64,000 nucleotides of DNA from RUG369 sp050949645 (GTDB lineage: Bacteria > Planctomycetota > Planctomycetia > Pirellulales > Thermoguttaceae), in contig JBMNGC010000001.1 in assembly GCA_050949645.1 (NCBI GenBank), positions 2,294,001-2,358,000 on the forward strand. Reading direction: 5' to 3'. The notes below the pieces were generated by a model that was given only the letters and a program-made list of their open reading frames with translations, was not told the origin of the DNA and made no database searches. This document shows positions 17,200-26,460 of this stretch, one piece after another (position 1 is the first letter of the stretch; each line of letters starts with the position of its first letter). Made by a program: the position numbers and the translations under genes.

Positions 17200-18207
17200 C
17201 TACGGTTGGCGAAATGCGATCACGAAGCGTTGCAATCCGGCAAAATCCTTGCGGACCGCGACTTCGCGCCATCGTGGGTCGGAGTCGAGCGCCTGGGCGA
17301 CGATATCGACCGTCGTCGGACTCAATTCGAGCGCCAACCGACCTCCTACCTTAATACGGTCGGCGGCCTGTCGGACAAGTTCGAGCGCGATCTCCGCGCC
17401 GCTAGGTCCTCCGACGAGAGCGACGCGAGGTTCATAATCGCGAACCGTCGGTTCAAGCGCCGCATACTCAGCCTCGGAGACATACGGGGGGTTCGAAACG
17501 ATCGCGTCGAAACGTTCATTTTCGAACAGATCGTCCGGAACCGCGCTGAAGAGGTCGCTTTCACGGAGCTCGACGCGGTCGTCGAGCTTAAGACGTTTCA
17601 AATTGTCGGCGGCGATCGAGAGCGCGGCGGGACTCACGTCGAGCGCCAGGACGCGCGCCGACGGAATATTGCCCGCAAGCGCAGCGGAAATGCAACCGCT
17701 TCCAACCCCGACGTCGCAAAGGTAGAGCGTACCGGACTCGTCCGGAGCGCTCGCTGACGCGGAAGATGGACTCGGGGCCATTCCGGTCGCCCTGGCGAGC
17801 CGTTCTTCAATTGCTAGCGAACGTCGTTTGACGCCGTCAGAGCCGGTTCGCCATCCGCGCCCCTTGAAATATTCGATCGTCTCGAGAACGAGCTGCTCCG
17901 TCTCCGGGCGAGGGATAAGAACGCCGGGTCCAACGTTAAACCCGATCGAATAAAATTCCTTCGCGCCAATGAGGTACGCGGCGGGCTCGCCCTGCGCGCG
18001 ACGACGAACAAGATCGCGGAATTGCACGCGCTGCGCCTCGGTTGGCTCGTCTTCATACGCCATGAAAAGGTCGAGTCGCGAAATACCGGAGGCATGGCTC
18101 AGCAGCAGCTCGGCTTCAAGCTTAGGATTCTCGATCCCCTTTTTTGCAAAAAAGGAGCTCGTCCAGCTTATCAGCGCTTTATTCGTCCACTTTACAGACT
18201 CTGACAT
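17200..18207 (-). CDS. prmC: Release factor glutamine methyltransferase
   Basis: 335 residues from the ATG at 18207, which has GAGG before it; an upstream ATG at 18231 is less likely. It methylates the GGQ glutamine of release factors 1 and 2 with S-adenosylmethionine. The N-terminal helical domain (about 1-95, ending IPRPETEQL) is followed by the Rossmann methyltransferase domain with DVGVGSGCIS and the catalytic NPPY. Between them is an insert of about 45 residues rich in Arg, Ser and Ala that most PrmC proteins lack. It lies 73 bases after prfA, its substrate's gene, the common bacterial order. Confidence 0.93.
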   Translation of the reverse strand: MSESVKWTNKALISWTSSFFAKKGIENPKLEAELLLSHASGISRLDLFMAYEDEPTEAQRVQFRDLVRRRAQGEPAAYLIGAKEFYSIGFNVGPGVLIPRPETEQLVLETIEYFKGRGWRTGSDGVKRRSLAIEERLARATGMAPSPSSASASAPDESGTLYLCDVGVGSGCISAALAGNIPSARVLALDVSPAALSIAADNLKRLKLDDRVELRESDLFSAVPDDLFENERFDAIVSNPPYVSEAEYAALEPTVRDYEPRVALVGGPSGAEIALELVRQAADRIKVGGRLALELSPTTVDIVAQALDSDPRWREVAVRKDFAGLQRFVIAFRQP

Positions 18208-18280
18208 GACGCCTCGTATGCTCCGGCGCAACGCCGCAGCGGGTTAAGGTTGCCAACCGCCTTTCATCATCTTTGGCGCG

Positions 18281-19354
18281 TCATTCGATAGCGCCAAATG
18301 CGTCGCGCAATTCCTGCCGCTCATAATCCAACAACGCTTCGACAATAGGGGATAGATCCCCGGCCAGAATAGCGTCTAATTTATAAAGAGTCAAGCCGAT
18401 TCTATGGTCGGTCACTCTATTTTCAGGGAAATTATAGGTGCGGATTCGCTCGCTGCGATCGCCGCTCCCAAGCTTGCTCATACGCTCCTGAGAGCGCTTC
18501 GACTCCTCCTGAGATCGCTTCAGATCGTAGAGACGTGAACGCAAGACGCGTATCGCCTGCGCGAGGTTCTTATGCTGGCTCTTTTCATCCTGGCAACTCA
18601 CGACCAGCCCCGTCTCAAAGTGCGTGAGTCGTATCGCAGAAGACGTCTTGTTGACGTGTTGGCCGCCCGGTCCGCTCGCGCAAAATCGATCGATGCGATA
18701 GTCCTCCGGCTTGAGATCCACTTCGACCTCTTCCGGCTCCGCCATGACGGCGACCGTCGCCGCCGAGGTGTGGATGCGTCCGCGCGCTTCCGTCTCTGGG
18801 ACGCGCTGAACGCGGTGGCCGCCGCTCTCGAATTGAAGTTCCCGGAAACAGCCTTCCCCCGAAACCTCCAAAACGATCTCCTTAAAGCCGCCCATCTCCG
18901 TTTCGCTCGTCGAAACGACGCCGACCTTCCAACGTTTAGAGTCGCAGTAATGACGGTACATCGAAAACAGGTCGCGCGCAAAGAGCGCCGCCTCTTCGCC
19001 GCCCGTGCCGGCATGGATCTCGATAATGCAGCTGCTGCGGTTCGCGTCTTCGCCGCCGATCGTCATGTCGAGCAACTCGTCCCAGACTTTTTCACGCTCT
19101 TCGCGGAGCTCCGGGAGTTCCGTGGCGGCAAGTTCCTGCATCTCAGGATCCTCGTCGGCCATGAGCTCCTTCGCCTCATCGATCTCGCGATTGAGCTCCT
19201 TAAAGCGAAGATATTTTCCGCAGAGCTTTGAGAGGGAACCATGTTCGCGCACGACGCTCGCCATTCGGCTCGGGTCCGCGAGCGTCTCGGGATCGCGGAG
19301 CTCGCGCTCCAGCGCTTCAAATCGTGCGAGCTTGTCGTCGAGTAGTTTTCTCAT
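18281..19354 (-). CDS. prfA: Peptide chain release factor 1
   Basis: 357 residues, normal length. It recognises UAA and UAG and triggers peptide release. The coiled N-terminal domain (about 1-100), the tripeptide-anticodon region (PxT-type, in the domain around 185-195) and the catalytic GGQ in GPGGQHVNKT (about 230) are present. GAGG lies just before the ATG. It is co-transcribed with prmC, which modifies its GGQ loop. Confidence 0.96.
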   Translation of the reverse strand: MRKLLDDKLARFEALERELRDPETLADPSRMASVVREHGSLSKLCGKYLRFKELNREIDEAKELMADEDPEMQELAATELPELREEREKVWDELLDMTIGGEDANRSSCIIEIHAGTGGEEAALFARDLFSMYRHYCDSKRWKVGVVSTSETEMGGFKEIVLEVSGEGCFRELQFESGGHRVQRVPETEARGRIHTSAATVAVMAEPEEVEVDLKPEDYRIDRFCASGPGGQHVNKTSSAIRLTHFETGLVVSCQDEKSQHKNLAQAIRVLRSRLYDLKRSQEESKRSQERMSKLGSGDRSERIRTYNFPENRVTDHRIGLTLYKLDAILAGDLSPIVEALLDYERQELRDAFGAIE

Positions 19355-19392
19355 TACCTCTGAAATATTAACGGCGTCGAAGAGACGCGTTT

Positions 19393-19436
19393 AAAAAAAA
19401 GACGCAAGGACGCCGATTTCTCGACAATCTTGCGTC
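19393..19436 (-). terminator. Terminator of rpmE
   Basis: Eight-base arms (19401-19408, 19429-19436) with a 20-base loop, followed on the minus strand by eight U. It separates rpmE from prfA. Confidence 0.7.
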
Positions 19437-19502
19437 GTTTTCCTATTTGCAACGCGATCGCCGTAGGAAAAGCGCACAACGCGCTCGGCGACGAAGGCAA
19501 AA

Positions 19503-19742
19503 TCATTTTTCCTGTTCCTGCGCCTTCTTGTTCTTCTTCTGGAAGAAGCTAGCGTATTTGCGATTGAACTTATCGATTCGTCCAGCGGTGTCGACAAACT
19601 TGACGCGTCCGGTGTAGAACGGATGGCACACATTGCAGATATCGACGCGAAGCTCAGGCTTCGTGCTGCGGGTCACAAAGGTGTTGCCGCAACCGCAGGT
19701 TACTTTAGTTTCAACGTATTTAGGATGAATTGCGTCTTTCAT
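19503..19742 (-). CDS. rpmE: Ribosomal protein bL31, zinc form
   Basis: 79 residues. It begins MKDAIHPKY and carries the zinc-binding cysteines (CGCG near 16-19 and CNVC near 37-40), so it is the C+ type. It then shows the HPFYTGRVKFVDTAGRIDKF core. The Lys-rich C-terminus is typical. bL31 bridges the ribosomal subunits. Stands as a single gene between terminators. Confidence 0.95.
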   Translation of the reverse strand: MKDAIHPKYVETKVTCGCGNTFVTRSTKPELRVDICNVCHPFYTGRVKFVDTAGRIDKFNRKYASFFQKKNKKAQEQEK

Positions 19743-20028
19743 CTTTACTCTCGACTCTTATAAACGACGTCAGATCGACCGTCTCCCAGCTCAACGATCC
19801 GAGCCCCTCGCAAACCAAGCGACGCGAGGGGGAAGACGACGACAAGTACGTCATGGTCTTAATAGGGCGCGGTCAGGAGCTATCAAACGCGCCCCCGATC
19901 GACAACGTTAGGTTAATATTCTATCGAAAAACAGAATCTGACAAGGGGCGTTTTCCGAGCAAACGCAAAAAGGGCGCTCCGACCGGCGCGATCCGCCTGT
20001 CGGAAGTCTGCGATAAAACGCCTCTCAT

Positions 20029-20823
20029 TCAGAGATCGAGAACGTCGTTCATGTCGTAGAGCTTACCCGCTGGGCGCTCGACGAGGAACTTCGCCGCCTC
20101 GAGCGCGCCCGTCGCGTACGCGTCGCGATTGGAGGATCGAACGGAAAGCTCGAGCGTCTCGCCCAGCATCCCGAAGACGACGGTATGCTGACCGGGATCG
20201 TCGCCGACGCGCAGAGCATGATAGGCGATCTCATTATGGGGTCGCGCGCCGACCTTGCCTCCGCGGCCGTTACAAAACTTGTCGATCCCCATCTCTTTCG
20301 CGATGATCGCGCCAAATTTCAGCGCGGTGCCGCTCGGAGCGTCGATCTTGTAACGATGATGGCGTTCGACAATCTCAATGTCGGCGTCGGAATCTTTGAG
20401 CGCCTTCGCGGCGATCTCCGCGAGCTTCATCGTTAGATTGACCGCGGGGCTCATGCTTGGCGAGCGCAAGACGGGTAGGGTCTTCGCTACTTCTTCAAGT
20501 CGCGCGAGCTCCTCGGCGTCGAGCCCTGTCGTCGCGTAGACAAGAGGAATCTTTCGTTCAACGCATAGCGTCAGGACCGATTCAAACGCGGCCGCCGACG
20601 AAAAATCGACAACCACGTCGGGCGAAACGTCCTCTGGAAGGGACGAGGTGATCGGAACGCCAAGCTTCTCTACGCCCGCGGTGACGCCCGCGTCCGCGCC
20701 AAGCGCGGGGCACGTCGGCGCCTCAAGAGCCGCGACAATTTCAACTTCGGGGTCCGCGCTGCCGATGGCGATCAATCTTTTACCCATCTTGCCGGCGGCG
20801 CCGGAAAACGCAATTTTGATCAT
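20029..20823 (-). CDS. dapB: 4-hydroxy-tetrahydrodipicolinate reductase
   Basis: 264 residues. It reduces the dipicolinate intermediate with NAD(P)H on the way to meso-diaminopimelate and lysine. The N-terminal nucleotide motif GAAGKMGKR (about 8-16), the ATTGL segment, the catalytic ERHHRYKIDAPSGTA and the C-terminal domain are present. AGGAAGA lies upstream of the ATG. The LysR gene ends 20 bases upstream, so the two may share a transcript. asd in the same pathway is at 5327. Confidence 0.95.
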   Translation of the reverse strand: MIKIAFSGAAGKMGKRLIAIGSADPEVEIVAALEAPTCPALGADAGVTAGVEKLGVPITSSLPEDVSPDVVVDFSSAAAFESVLTLCVERKIPLVYATTGLDAEELARLEEVAKTLPVLRSPSMSPAVNLTMKLAEIAAKALKDSDADIEIVERHHRYKIDAPSGTALKFGAIIAKEMGIDKFCNGRGGKVGARPHNEIAYHALRVGDDPGQHTVVFGMLGETLELSVRSSNRDAYATGALEAAKFLVERPAGKLYDMNDVLDL

Positions 20824-20843
20824 AATTTCTTCCTCAGCCTATC

Positions 20844-21728
20844 TCAAGGCACGCGTCCGCCAAGCGCCTCGATGAACTCCTTCATCGCGGGAGTAAAGAC
20901 CTTGCGACGCTTGTGAATGACGCCGATCGGACGCGTCATCTTAGGCGATTCAAGTGGAATCGCGCCGAGAAGTCCGCGTTCCGCTTCGACCTCAACTGTC
21001 GGAAGCGGAAGGATGCTCACGCCGAGTCCTACTTCGATCGCCTGTTTGATTGTTTCGATATTCTCATACTCTGTCACGATGTTGACGCGCATCCCCTTCT
21101 GACGCATTATCTTATCGATCTCACGGCGAATGGGCATGTCGCGAACGTAGGCGACAAAATCCTCATCCTGAAGCTGTTCGATTTTGAGCGCCTTCTCCTG
21201 AGCGAGCGGATGGTCCGGCGGCGTTACGACCACCATGTCCTCGGAGAGTAGCGGGATGACGCTAACCTCCGGAGTCGCAGAGGGATAGGAGACGATGCCG
21301 AAATCGACGGCCGCAGAGTTAACTGCCTTGTAGACTTTTTCAGGATGCAGAAGCTCGAGCCTGACCGCAGGAAAGGAACGCGCCTTGATGAAGTCGCGCA
21401 TGATCTTATTCATGTCGTGGAGACCGATAGAATAGATCGCCGCGACGCGAATAACGCCGCTGTCCTCGAGAGAATGGGACTTGACGCGTGAAACGACGGC
21501 GTCGTATGTCTCGAGAAGCTCACGGAAACCGTCGTAGCAAATCTTGCCTTCGGGCGTGAGAATAAAGGGTCGTCTCGAACGGTCTATGAGTCTCGAGCCA
21601 AGCTGCTTTTCAAGCCGGTGGATCGACTGGGTCGCCGCAGACTGACTGATGTTGTTGGCTTTCGCGCCGCGAGAAAAACTCTGGTAGTAAACAACGTCGC
21701 AAAAAACCCTCAACGTTTCGGTATTCAT
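20844..21728 (-). CDS. LysR-family transcriptional regulator
   Basis: 294 residues from the ATG at 21728; the frame is open another 75 codons upstream, but the conserved N-terminus MNTETLRVFCDVV marks the start of the helix-turn-helix domain (about 1-62, with AKANNISQSAATQSIHRLEKQLG). The effector-binding domain occupies about 90-294. LysR proteins bind DNA as tetramers and respond to a small molecule. Its target may be itself, dapB 20 bases downstream, or the divergent cytochrome gene; the sequence does not decide. No clear ribosome site is seen. Confidence 0.88.
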   Translation of the reverse strand: MNTETLRVFCDVVYYQSFSRGAKANNISQSAATQSIHRLEKQLGSRLIDRSRRPFILTPEGKICYDGFRELLETYDAVVSRVKSHSLEDSGVIRVAAIYSIGLHDMNKIMRDFIKARSFPAVRLELLHPEKVYKAVNSAAVDFGIVSYPSATPEVSVIPLLSEDMVVVTPPDHPLAQEKALKIEQLQDEDFVAYVRDMPIRREIDKIMRQKGMRVNIVTEYENIETIKQAIEVGLGVSILPLPTVEVEAERGLLGAIPLESPKMTRPIGVIHKRRKVFTPAMKEFIEALGGRVP

Positions 21729-22255
21729 CAGATAAACGCTTTCTCTTCTTGCAAACGCCTCGCGTCGGCGGGTGGAAACGTCCCTTGAAAGTCTCGGTCC
21801 AGGCGCCCAGGAGCCGCAAGCACGGCTTGGCGCTTCGTAAACGAGATCTCTGCCTTGAATCGAACCGAATGTTATGCAAGCGAGGTTCGATCTCAACAAG
21901 CGATTTGCCCAAAGTCTAGCTTGATATAGTGTTACGGAAAGGACGACAAGCAAGGAAGCTCATACTTACCGTCTCTTGCTTCCGTATTAACTTACCTTGT
22001 TCCCGTACATTTTCAAGCGCTATGGCTTCTTTTTCCCGCTTTTTACAAGACGGGAGCATGAGAGAATCGATCAAAACAACGCGATGAAAGAACGTTGCAA
22101 GCGTCGCGACGCAAGCCGGCGTCGACGACGGAAGACGCGCGTAACGGCGCTTCTACTTTCCATAAAATTCGGTACAATGCCGTGAAGCCATTTTGGCGGA
22201 ACGCTTCGTCGCGTTCCAAGAACCATTTTAACAACATTACACGAGGTCAGAACAG
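21729..22255. other. Divergent regulatory region
   Basis: About 527 bases between the LysR gene (minus) and the split-Soret cytochrome gene (plus). A possible plus-strand -10 (TACAAT at 22173-22178) has no good -35, which would fit an activator-dependent promoter. No gene recognised. Confidence 0.35.
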
Positions 22256-23098
22256 ATGAAAAAACTTAATCGTCGTGAAGCGCTCTGCGCCGTTGGCGCA
22301 GGCATGGGGGCTTTTCTAACCTCAAAAACCGCGCTGGCTGTCACGAATCCCCTCCCTAACCCAGTCGATCCGGCAATGGCGCCTGGCGTTGAAGCGTGGA
22401 AATATATTAAGGTTGACCCTCAAGCCGTCGCCGATCGCGCTTATGAAGACTATCCGATCGGTCACTGCATGCACACCGTCTTTATGTCGATCGTTAGCGA
22501 GGTCGCCGACGCGCTCGAAACGAGCGATCCGCTCGCCGCTAGAACGATGCGCGCGTTCCCATTCCACATGTTCCACTACGGGTCGTCCGGCGGCAACGGA
22601 CTCGGATCTCTCTGCGGCGCGCTCAACGGCGCGATGGCAGCGATCAACCTGTTCGTCGGTAGCGATAAGATGCGCAAAGCGATCACTCAAGAGCTCGTCT
22701 TCTTTTACGAACGCGCCGAGCTGCCCCTCTACGAACCGAAGGGCGCCGAAGGAACTCACTTCCCCAAAACGATTTCCAATTCGGTCCTCTGTCACATTTC
22801 GAGCGGCAAATGGTGCGAACTCGCCCAGGCTCGTTCGGAATCGCCCGAGCGAACGGAACGATGCGCGCGACTCTCCGCCGACGTGGCGCGTAAAACGATC
22901 GAGCTTCTCAATCTGAACTTTGCCGGTCTCAACTCCGCCGACTTCGAGCCAATCGTCTCCCTTGAGGAAAGGGAACCGACGGGCACGTGCGTCTTCTGTC
23001 ACGACAAGGGCGGCGAGACGGGTAACATCATTGGAAAGATGACGTGCGGAGAATGCCATCCGGACTACACGCCCGATCATTCCACAACGACTTTATAG
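22256..23098 (+). CDS. Split-Soret cytochrome c-like redox protein
   Basis: 280 residues with a Tat-like signal (NRREALCAVGAGMGAF, cleavage near residue 28). Mature part: the C_GCAxxG_C_C-type core with Cys71, Cys120 in GSLCGALNGA, Cys179 and Cys187, then two haem c sites CVFCH (245-249) and CGECH (264-268) at the C-terminus. This combination is that of the split-Soret cytochromes of sulfate reducers, which place two haems near cluster-type cysteines. The electron partner is unknown. A GAGG site precedes the ATG. nadB begins 105 bases downstream on the same strand, so a shared transcript is possible. Confidence 0.8.
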   Translation: MKKLNRREALCAVGAGMGAFLTSKTALAVTNPLPNPVDPAMAPGVEAWKYIKVDPQAVADRAYEDYPIGHCMHTVFMSIVSEVADALETSDPLAARTMRAFPFHMFHYGSSGGNGLGSLCGALNGAMAAINLFVGSDKMRKAITQELVFFYERAELPLYEPKGAEGTHFPKTISNSVLCHISSGKWCELAQARSESPERTERCARLSADVARKTIELLNLNFAGLNSADFEPIVSLEEREPTGTCVFCHDKGGETGNIIGKMTCGECHPDYTPDHSTTTL

Positions 23099-23203
23099 TC
23101 AACCTGGTAAAATCGCGTTCGCCTTCGCAAGCCCGCTTCTCCCGTCGACGTCGGATCGAAGCGACTTGAGACGACGCCGAATTGTATATCGGAGGTCTAA
23201 TCG

Positions 23204-24904
23204 ATGTCTAAGACCGACGTCGGCAATCGAGAAATTCGCATTTCGGGCTTGCCAAGGTATATCGCGCCTTTTCACGCAAAATTGCACCCTCACTTTTTCA
23301 CCGACGTGCTGATCATAGGCGGGGGTCTCGCGGGCCTTTCCGCGGCGTTGGCGGTCGACCCGTCCCTTAAGGTCCTCGTCGTAAGCAAGTCGGGGCTGAA
23401 AGAGTCGAACAGCGTCAAAGCGCAGGGAGGTATTGCGTCGGTCTGGGACGCTCCGGACGACGCCTTTGAGAATCACATTAACGACACGCTTATCGCGGGC
23501 GGCGCACTTTGCGACAGAGAGACGGTCGAGATGGTCGTACGGCGCGGACCCGAATCGATTCGCAGGCTGCTCAGCTATGGCGTCGAGTTTGACCGCAACG
23601 AGAAGGGCGAGATACAGCTTGGTCGCGAAGGCGGCCATGATCACTTCCGCATTATTCACGCCAACGGCGACTCGACCGGCGCTGAAATTATGCGCGGAAT
23701 TATCGAGGAAGTGCGTCGTCGCCCCAATATTCGCGTTTGGCAGAATACCTTTACGCTCGACCTGCTGACAAACGACGGATTCTGTAGAGGCGCCGTCGTC
23801 TTTTGGGAAAAAGAACGCGACACGGAGCTCGTTTGGGCGAAACAGACGATTCTTGCAACCGGGGGTCTCGGACAGATTTACCGCGAGACGACGAACCCGG
23901 CGTGCGCTTGCGGCGACGGCGTCGCCCTCGCGTTCCGTGCGGGCGCGATCTGCCGCGATCTTGAGCTCATCCAGTTCCACCCGACCGTCCTCTACATCGC
24001 GGGCGGCAGCCGCAGCCTTATTACGGAAGCGATGCGCGGAGAAGGCGCTAAGCTCGTCGATAAGAACGGATACCGTTTCATGAAGGATTACGACGAACGC
24101 GGCGAACTTGCGCCTCGCGACGTAGTGAGCAGGTCGATCGTCAGACAGATGGCGAAGACGAACTCGCCCAACGTCTTTCTCGATCTGACCCATAAGGACG
24201 GCGACTGGATTCACAAACGGTTCCCCGGTATCTTCCAAATTTGCAGCGAATTCGGAGTCGATATCACAAAAGATCGCATCCCAGTTCGACCCGGCGCGCA
24301 TTACGCGATGGGCGGCGTCCTTGTCGACCAATCAGGGCGCACGTCGATCCGCGGACTCTGGGCGGCGGGCGAAGTTTCTAGCACCGGACTCCACGGCGCG
24401 AACCGACTCGCGTCAAACAGCTTGCTCGAGGCGCTCGTTTATGGCGAAACGACGGGTCGACTCGCGGGCGAAATCGCGGCCTCCGAACCGGACGAGTACC
24501 GCGCGTTGCCACTCGAAAATCCGCCAATCCATTCCGACGCGCAGAGTACGCTCGACGTACCCGACGTGCGCAACTCCCTTAAGAGCGTTATGCAACGCGA
24601 ATGCGGAGTCGTGCGCAATGAAGCGGATCTCGTCGACGCGCTCGAAAGCATTAAAGCGTGGTCGAAGATGCTTCTAGAGAAACAGTTTACGACGATCGAG
24701 GCATGGGAAGCGCAGAATATGCTCATCGTCGCGCAACTTGTCGTTGCGGGCGCTATCGAACGTCGAGAATCGCGCGGAGGCCACAACCGAAGCGACTGCG
24801 GACCCTTCGATCCGGACGCGCCCGCGCTACACTCGATCTTCATCAACGACGACCGAGAACGCTATCGAAGAGATTTGACGCATGCCGGGTGGAGCGCTAA
24901 ATAA
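23204..24904 (+). CDS. nadB: L-aspartate oxidase
   Basis: 566 residues. It oxidises L-aspartate to iminoaspartate with FAD, the first step of de novo NAD synthesis. FAD motif GGGLAGLSAAL (about 39-49), SNSVKAQGGIA, the HxxxD-type active-site region, MGGVLVD and LHGANRLASNSLLE are present. These favour NadB over succinate dehydrogenase SdhA, and the length is slightly over the family norm because of an N-terminal extension of about 30 residues. GGAGG lies eight bases before the ATG. NadB can pass electrons to oxygen or fumarate; the preceding cytochrome gene raises another option. Confidence 0.9.
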   Translation: MSKTDVGNREIRISGLPRYIAPFHAKLHPHFFTDVLIIGGGLAGLSAALAVDPSLKVLVVSKSGLKESNSVKAQGGIASVWDAPDDAFENHINDTLIAGGALCDRETVEMVVRRGPESIRRLLSYGVEFDRNEKGEIQLGREGGHDHFRIIHANGDSTGAEIMRGIIEEVRRRPNIRVWQNTFTLDLLTNDGFCRGAVVFWEKERDTELVWAKQTILATGGLGQIYRETTNPACACGDGVALAFRAGAICRDLELIQFHPTVLYIAGGSRSLITEAMRGEGAKLVDKNGYRFMKDYDERGELAPRDVVSRSIVRQMAKTNSPNVFLDLTHKDGDWIHKRFPGIFQICSEFGVDITKDRIPVRPGAHYAMGGVLVDQSGRTSIRGLWAAGEVSSTGLHGANRLASNSLLEALVYGETTGRLAGEIAASEPDEYRALPLENPPIHSDAQSTLDVPDVRNSLKSVMQRECGVVRNEADLVDALESIKAWSKMLLEKQFTTIEAWEAQNMLIVAQLVVAGAIERRESRGGHNRSDCGPFDPDAPALHSIFINDDRERYRRDLTHAGWSAK

Positions 24905-24936
24905 CGGAAACGCCGAGTTAGCCGACGCCTCGACGT

Positions 24937-25695
24937 TCATTCGCCGGAGGAGCGGCGTTTTTCGAAATAGGAACGATAGACGGGCTCTTCGTTGAGAAGC
25001 GTTCGACGTTCAAAGTGCGTGTTAAAGCCCGAGGAATCGGTCGCCGGACGGTCCACGACAGAAAAAGGACCGGCAAGGTTGGTCGACAACTTGATAATCT
25101 TGACGCCAGAATCGAAGTACTCCTTAACGTCGGTCCAGAAGTTGAGGCGTCCTCCTTTGCGGAGTCGCGCCTCGATCATCTTCACGACGTCGGGTCGAAT
25201 GATACGACGCTTGCGATGCGCTTTCTTCCACCATGGGTCCGGAAAATAGACGTGCACGGCGGCGAGCGACTCGAGCGGAATAATCTCGCTCAAAACTTTC
25301 ACGGCGTCGGCCGCCAGCAAGACGCCGTTGTCGGCGCCGCGGCGAGCAAGCTTCGACGCCGACATGAGCGCATAGCGATAGGAGATTTCGACGCCGAGAT
25401 AATTCCGATCGCGGTTCGCGTCCGCCGTCGAGCTGATAAAGAGACCCTTGCCGGTCCCAATCTCTAACTCCAGCGGCGCGACGCGACCAAAGAGACGCTC
25501 GGAAAGTGCCTCGAACGTTAGTCCAGAAAGCGACGCGTAAGGAATGCGCTCAACCTTATCCGCGCCGTCGCAAGGACGCACGGACTTTGTCGATTCCAGT
25601 TTGGAGGATCTCTTCTGAAATTCACGCTCCATCGCCAGGAAATAATGCGTAAGGTCAAGATTTCCCTGGATCTTCGCTAATGAATAACGCGACAT
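24937..25695 (-). CDS. trmB: tRNA (guanine-N7-)-methyltransferase
   Basis: 252 residues. It makes m7G46 in tRNA. An N-terminal extension of about 65 residues precedes the SAM-binding motif LEIGTGKGLF, the NYLGVEI segment and the family signature HVYFPDPWWKKAHRKRRI. The C-terminal part has the RKGGRLNFWTDV strand. Convergent with nadB (32 bases apart). The extension is unusual and unassigned. Confidence 0.93.
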   Translation of the reverse strand: MSRYSLAKIQGNLDLTHYFLAMEREFQKRSSKLESTKSVRPCDGADKVERIPYASLSGLTFEALSERLFGRVAPLELEIGTGKGLFISSTADANRDRNYLGVEISYRYALMSASKLARRGADNGVLLAADAVKVLSEIIPLESLAAVHVYFPDPWWKKAHRKRRIIRPDVVKMIEARLRKGGRLNFWTDVKEYFDSGVKIIKLSTNLAGPFSVVDRPATDSSGFNTHFERRTLLNEEPVYRSYFEKRRSSGE

Positions 25696-25741
25696 TTTCC
25701 GACGTCTCCCTCTGATATTATTCGCGCAAACGGCGAATTCT

Positions 25742-26233
25742 TCACGCGTCCAACGGCAACGGCACGCCCTTGAGGATACCCTCGCAGACGACCGAGTTAC
25801 GAACGAGGCACATGAACTTCGCCGTAATCAAAATCTTACGCCATTTGATCATTTCGGACTGAATAATCACGCGGTCGCCAGGTCGCACCATTCCCCTGAA
25901 CTTAACTCCGTCAAGTCCGGCAAATCCCATAACGGCGTCGCCAAACATATTGTGCTTCGTCATGAAATAGCTTGCCAGCTGCGCTGCGACTTCGCACAAA
26001 ACGACGCCGGGAGTCAGCGGGAAACTCGGCATATGACCTCGAACCCAGAATTCTTGGTCCGTCATATCCTTGTATCCAACACAACGCTTCTCTTCGAAAT
26101 TGTCGTAGAGAATTCCGGTAAGCTGCTCCATCTCAAATCGCTGACGATTGTACTTGCGAATATCTTCGATCGTCGCGATCGGCTTATTTTCGTCGTACAA
26201 TGTCGGATCGACGATCAATTGTCTCTCGACCAT
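25742..26233 (-). CDS. FabZ-like hotdog dehydratase
   Basis: 163 residues. The hotdog motif GHMPSFPLTPGVVLCEVAAQ keeps the His and Glu used by 3-hydroxyacyl-ACP dehydratases, followed by the GLDGVKFRGMVRPGD strand. An N-terminal extension of about 40 residues sets it apart from the shorter FabZ at 41155. Likely role: dehydration of a 3-hydroxyacyl-ACP, or an acyl-handling relative without FAS function. It lies between the small basic protein gene and trmB, with 46 bases to trmB. Confidence 0.75.
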   Translation of the reverse strand: MVERQLIVDPTLYDENKPIATIEDIRKYNRQRFEMEQLTGILYDNFEEKRCVGYKDMTDQEFWVRGHMPSFPLTPGVVLCEVAAQLASYFMTKHNMFGDAVMGFAGLDGVKFRGMVRPGDRVIIQSEMIKWRKILITAKFMCLVRNSVVCEGILKGVPLPLDA

Positions 26234-26278
26234 AGGGCTTCCTTGCTTAAAACGAGCGCGTTAGAAACACGCCGAGGT

Positions 26279-26324
26279 AAAAAAAAGACGCGACCACGAC
26301 GTTACGATAACGCCCGATCGCGTC
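26279..26324 (-). terminator. Terminator of the small basic protein gene
   Basis: Seven-base arms GACGCGA/TCGCGTC (26287-26293, 26318-26324) followed by eight U on the minus strand. Confidence 0.65.
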
Positions 26325-26361
26325 AGGTAAAATCACAACGCGCGAACGCGCGATATTCGCG

Positions 26362-26460
26362 TCAGGTCTTGACTGCTCGGCGTTTGGCGCGACGAGCTTT
26401 GCCGTTCGCAGGACGTTTGCCGTGATTCGCCTTCTTAACGACTCTACCTGGTTTGGCCAT
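26362..26460 (-). CDS. Small basic protein (32 residues)
   Basis: 32 codons plus TGA, starting MAKPGRVVKKANHGKRPANG and ending RRAVKT. About half of the residues are Lys or Arg and none is acidic. A strong AAGGAG site lies ten bases before the ATG and a terminator follows 38 bases after the stop, so it is a single-gene unit. The composition is like that of tiny ribosomal or nucleic-acid-binding proteins (bTHX-, bL36- or mS38-like), but no family can be named. Too short for most gene callers. Confidence 0.7.
   Translation of the reverse strand: MAKPGRVVKKANHGKRPANGKARRAKRRAVKT

Noticed and set aside
20913..21251. Plus-strand frames opposite LysR and other long antisense frames
   Set aside because: They are shadows created by the codon bias of the real gene on the other strand; no ribosome sites or families.
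23204..24904. Succinate dehydrogenase or fumarate reductase flavoprotein
   Set aside because: SNSVKAQGGIA, LHGANRLASNS and the lack of sdhB/sdhC neighbours fit L-aspartate oxidase better.
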